Positions 63,320 through 64,000 of a stretch of DNA of 64,000 bases are shown in pieces. The notes beneath the pieces are model-generated. The model was not told the origin of the DNA. It did no database searches and was given only the letters and a program-made list of their open reading frames with translations. Made by a program: the position numbers and the translations under genes. The stretch lies in contig JAODUO010000550.1 in the NCBI GenBank assembly GCA_025642075.2, positions 1 to 64,000 on the forward strand, read 5' to 3'. This DNA is from Ridgeia piscesae (Eukaryota; Annelida; Polychaeta; Sabellida; Siboglinidae). Positions within the stretch are counted from its first letter, which is position 1. Each line of letters opens with the position of its first letter.

Positions 63320-63780
63320 GGTATGTGGGGCCTCCATGAACTTGAAGACCTGTGTGAACGGGCACTGACCAGCCAGGCAAAGAACAACCTAACAACTGCA
63401 CAAAGATGGAAAGAAGTATGTTAAACATCACACCAGGTCAGAAAACAAACATCTTGTTAAAAGAAGACGAAGTTGACCACACGGTAGGACAAGTCAGAAG
63501 ATGGAAGTGGACCTGAGCAGGACATGTCGGTAGAATACGAGATAACCGATGTGCATCTGATGGACATCGCATATCACCACTAGGAAACTGCGAAGGGAAA
63601 TGTTTTATAGGAAGACCAGCAAGACAAACACGACAAGGACACGTACTGGAAGGGCACTATCTGGCAGAGGACAGTGCAAGTGCAGATATGGAAAACATTC
63701 ACCCAACCATCGGTGATGATGATAAGTGTAGATCTGTCATGGATTTTAGGAACACTTGAAGAAATGGAAGATCTTTTTGT
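63320..63780 (+). pseudogene. Degenerate LINE fragment (ORF2 C-terminus)
   Basis: At 63490-63565 one frame reads VRRWKWT, a stop, then AGHVGRIRDNRCAS. This matches the tryptophan-rich WAGHV-R--DNRW signature near the end of many non-LTR retrotransposon ORF2 proteins. Stops and frameshifts interrupt it. The family is not assigned. Confidence 0.65.
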
Positions 63781-64000
63781 GCAAATCGGTCAGATTTCTC
63801 CGTGTGGATCTCCTCGTCTACTGCAAACAAAGTTTTCGTGTTTACATATTTGATAAACATCAAAAGATGTCTTACTGGGTAGAGTAACGTATTTTACTTA
63901 CATATAAGGCAATTTAAATGTTGGTTGCTATTAGCAACCTTCAACACATTACACAGTAGTACTGTTATGCTGGGATACAGTACTTGTTCTGTGTGACATC

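Overview
The window is intron-rich, AT-rich nuclear DNA of an animal. Every gene is split, introns are long and carry many tandem repeats, and the transposable-element remnants are of metazoan types (hAT-type elements with 8-bp target duplications, a CR1/L2-like LINE with an (ATT)n tail, tRNA-derived SINEs). The proteins are bilaterian families. A marine invertebrate, possibly a mollusc or another lophotrochozoan, is my best guess, but the sequence alone does not fix the phylum.

Four protein-coding genes can be built with canonical splice sites and fully consistent reading phase. (1) 17503 to 4652, minus: a 7-exon, 526-residue ankyrin-repeat protein whose C-terminus looks like a SOCS box split by a repetitive insert. 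(2) 19272 to 23159, plus: GET1 (WRB), 5 exons, 162 residues, the ER receptor subunit for tail-anchored protein insertion. (3) 44329 to 26110, minus: a lebercilin (LCA5/LCA5L) homologue, 9 exons, 1408 residues, enlarged by a hexapeptide-repeat exon. (4) 48797 to 60008, plus: an SH3BGR-type protein, 6 exons, 291 residues, with a thioredoxin-like domain and an acidic tail. Genes 1 and 2 are divergent. GET1(+), LCA5L(-), SH3BGR(+) is the order and orientation I recall from human 21q22.2, so this looks like an old conserved microsyntenic block.

The most unusual feature is where the minisatellites sit. In gene 1 a 29-bp array of about 140 copies (10.6-14.8 kb) is an amplified 5' splice site: each unit resembles the last 22 nt of exon 4 plus the GTAAGTT donor. 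A 55-bp array of about 24 copies (6.6-8.0 kb) is an amplified 3' splice site of exon 6. In the lebercilin gene, a 21-bp array starts exactly at the exon 3 donor, and the exon 4 acceptor is duplicated about 110 bp upstream. Tandem amplification of splice junctions thus appears four times in two neighbouring genes.

Other content: a 23-bp array (1.3-1.8 kb), several further minisatellites in lebercilin introns, very long (TG)n/(CA)n tracts, three hAT-like non-autonomous elements, a pair of elements with CCCAGCAAAC termini, a roughly 650-bp inverted repeat in SH3BGR intron 1, and decayed LINE fragments at 9.05-10.0 kb and 63.3-63.8 kb. The flanks (0-4.6 kb and 60-64 kb) have no recognisable gene.
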